A DNA stretch of 64,000 nucleotides from Batillaria attramentaria (Eukaryota; Mollusca; Gastropoda; Batillariidae): positions 965,001 through 1,029,000 of the forward strand of contig JACVVK020000206.1 in assembly GCA_018292915.2 (NCBI GenBank), read 5' to 3'. This document shows, piece after piece, positions 61,817 through 64,000 of the stretch; the first letter of the stretch is position 1, and each line of letters opens with the position of its first letter. A program made the translations under genes and the position numbers. Below the pieces are notes generated by a model. That model did not search any database, was not told where the DNA came from, and saw only the letters and a program-made list of their open reading frames with translations.

Positions 61817-64000
61817 ATCCACAATCCATAAAGAAAGGTCACAAAGAATGTTGGTCACAAACATGCATCTGATGGAATATTCAATAAAACAGCATAAAAC
61901 AATGCAAATCTGGTGGAAAAGGTAAAACGCACACTCTTTCACAGGTTTTCCATCATAAAAGCTGTTTTTCGTTTGTAGCGCCAATGCATTAAGAATAGGA
62001 GGGGGTTTTGTAGCCCATTACCCAAAAGCAGTTGACAAAATAACATGACTAAAGAAATCATACCTGCTACTTTTGTTTTCTCAACAAACACGTAAAACAC
62101 ATGCACTTCAAATGTCAAGACTGATGACAGCTGAAGAGTATGTGCGATGACCAAAAGCAAACGTGTCAAGTTCATGTGACAAGAACCAACAAGGATGTTG
62201 ATTTTTCTTTTATTTTAAAGGTAAAGCGGCATTTGTCATCAGCACTTTGTCAAAATGTACCCTAGTCAGCTTTCGCAGAAAACAGGGTCAGATAAGTATT
62301 GGTAGCATTCACTCCAGTGGGAACTTTTTTCTTGCAAGCATTTCACATGTACTATCTTTCTGTGTCAACAGAGTGTTTAACCTCATTGTAAACATGGTCA
62401 ACATGCCCATTACTGTACTTCTCTTTCTTTTGTGTTTGTCGCTGAGCATGAAGAAACAAGCAGGAAACCTGGAATGATCTGAAGGGGCAGTAACAGATTT
62501 GCATACGTGTATGCACTGTGCTTCAGACTTGTGTGGTTGCACTCAGGCACAACACTTCTTTCAGCATAAGGGTGACCCATATCATAAAATGTGCGCTCCA
62601 ATAATGACAATACACTGTACACCTGTACACATCTGTGAAATGGTAAACGGGTCTAAGTGCTCATCACATCCCTGGCGTTTAGGCCTCTTTTTACCAAATG
62701 ACACTCACAAGACATAACACCACTTGGAATCACAGTTTTCCTGGCTCTTTAACTTACATTAAAATAGCCATATATGCTTCTGATGAACTGGAATTGAACA
62801 GAGGCAAATAACCTTGCAATCCACCAGCACCAATCGTAAGTAGTCTTTAGAAGAAAACAGCTCAAATGCCTTTACTAGTTCAGCTTGTTTGGTGATATGT
62901 CAAAAACACAGCAATGCTGTCGTGGAATTCTGACAATTCTCAGTTCTGGGGAATACCACAGGAGAAGCAGAGACAGTGTGTCATTATTCTGAGGTATTCT
63001 CCAAACTGAGATGTATGTTAAAATGTCAATACGAACTTGTTGTCTGACTCAAAAACAAACAACAAATCTCTGACAGCTGCTGATCAAACAGTGTATGCTG
63101 TCAAAACTGTGGATCAGCTGCAGAGTCTGTGAAATCAATGCTCCAGTAGAAAGTTACGCACTGGAAAGTGACTAGAACACTGGCAAGAGTCCACGGCACT
63201 CTACAATGATTAATGGTTCGTGGAACCATTTGATCCACTGGGCAACAGGCAGACAGATCCGCACGTAAAAAAAGAAAAGAAAAAAAAAGTAAAAATAAAA
63301 ATCTTGCAGAAGTGTTTCAGGATTTTTCCTGTGAAAAGAGTCTGCCAACTTTCTACTAAGAATTTTATTAAAAAAATCTATGCAACCTCAGATCTGAAAG
63401 CTGTGCAGTATTCCAATACTTAAAATGCCAACAGCAGATGAAATATCACAAAAAATGTAAGGTAAAACTGTGTGACTTCTTTCTTTGGTTTCAATGAAAA
63501 CGCATGCCATTTTGGTTCCTCAGTGGAAATGTTAAAAAAAAACTTGTGGCTGAATTTCAACGAAAGACTGCCATTAAGACACTCAGTGGCTATTCCAGGG
63601 CTATACCCATGACTGCAAGGGTTAGCCATTATATAACCAGCTTAAAAATTATAAAATACCCCCCTCCTTCTCTGAGGCTACCAGACTGCTGGGTCTTATT
63701 AGTTTTCAGCCGCTCTTTCCCCAGGAGTACATCGATTATACACCACTGCTTTTCCATTCATATCTATTTCTCTTACACAGACAGTGGGACACAACTGAAA
63801 TAGAAGTACCTACATGTATATCACAAGTGAACTTCAGTTTCAAGCCCAGATAAAAAAATTTTTAAAAAGTCCCATGAATGTTTTAAGTTCCTCCTGAGAA
63901 AATTACCGTAGTTAAGTACAATCAAAACCAAAATGCCCAATAATATTCAGTTTCTATGTCCATGAATGTAGGTGTGAAAATAAATTCGAAAACTGAAAAC
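60770..64000. other. Quiet AT-rich DNA, possibly a 3' UTR of a gene beyond the right edge
   Basis: About 3.2 kb with almost no interspersed repeats, one short CA run (61783-61812), several TACATGTACATGTA words and no convincing frame. On the minus strand ATTAAA occurs near 60765, just where poly-A/T-rich sequence begins, which would suit the end of a minus-strand transcript entering from the right. This is only an inference from texture. Confidence 0.25.

Overview
This is a gene-poor, repeat-rich stretch of a eukaryotic (animal) nuclear genome. The coding exons are short and bounded by GT-AG introns. There are dozens of long microsatellites, tRNA-headed SINEs, foldback elements and non-LTR retrotransposon pieces. 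The overall style and an endonuclease/reverse-transcriptase LINE of a type I associate with snail genomes suggest a mollusc, probably a gastropod. That assignment is an inference from memory.

The only confidently recognised host genes are two tandem, same-orientation (minus strand) paralogues of an SLC5 sodium:solute symporter of the sodium-coupled monocarboxylate / multivitamin transporter type (SLC5A8/A12/A6-like). Copy B (coding 55288 down to 35696) is complete: 15 coding exons that join in frame into 675 codons plus a stop. Copy A (coding 18258 down to 58) shows the first 8 coding exons with the same sizes and phases and then runs off the left edge. Both have a splice acceptor just upstream of the start codon, so both have an upstream non-coding 5' exon. 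For copy B a candidate lies at about 57312-57550, behind a TATA box.

Layout: 1-18270 is copy A. Its sixth intron holds a full-length LINE (966-6138) with an intact 1002-residue ORF and a perfect 15-bp target-site duplication. Its second intron holds a 105-bp minisatellite built from intron sequence fused to a SINE tail, plus a 23-bp array. Its first intron holds three foldback elements side by side. 18271-35695 is intergenic: LINE relics, a 44-bp minisatellite, a 325-bp duplication that copies a possible exon end, an oddly CAGT/CTGA-rich GC-rich block at 29.7-32.7 kb, and MITEs. 35696-55300 is copy B. Its introns carry about eight SINEs, several LINE 3' relics and a PIF/Harbinger-like element that landed inside a splice donor region. 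55301-60750 holds the candidate promoter/5' exon of B, a SINE and low-complexity DNA. 60780-64000 is quiet AT-rich DNA with no recognisable exon, possibly the 3' UTR of a gene beyond the right edge.

I found no RNA gene, CRISPR array, operon or other prokaryote-style system, and no convincing undescribed molecular system. The most interesting material is transposon/gene-structure interaction: an insertion at a splice donor, a SINE-seeded minisatellite touching an exon, one GC-AG intron in one paralogue only, and a perfect 97-bp palindrome bounded by TTAA.
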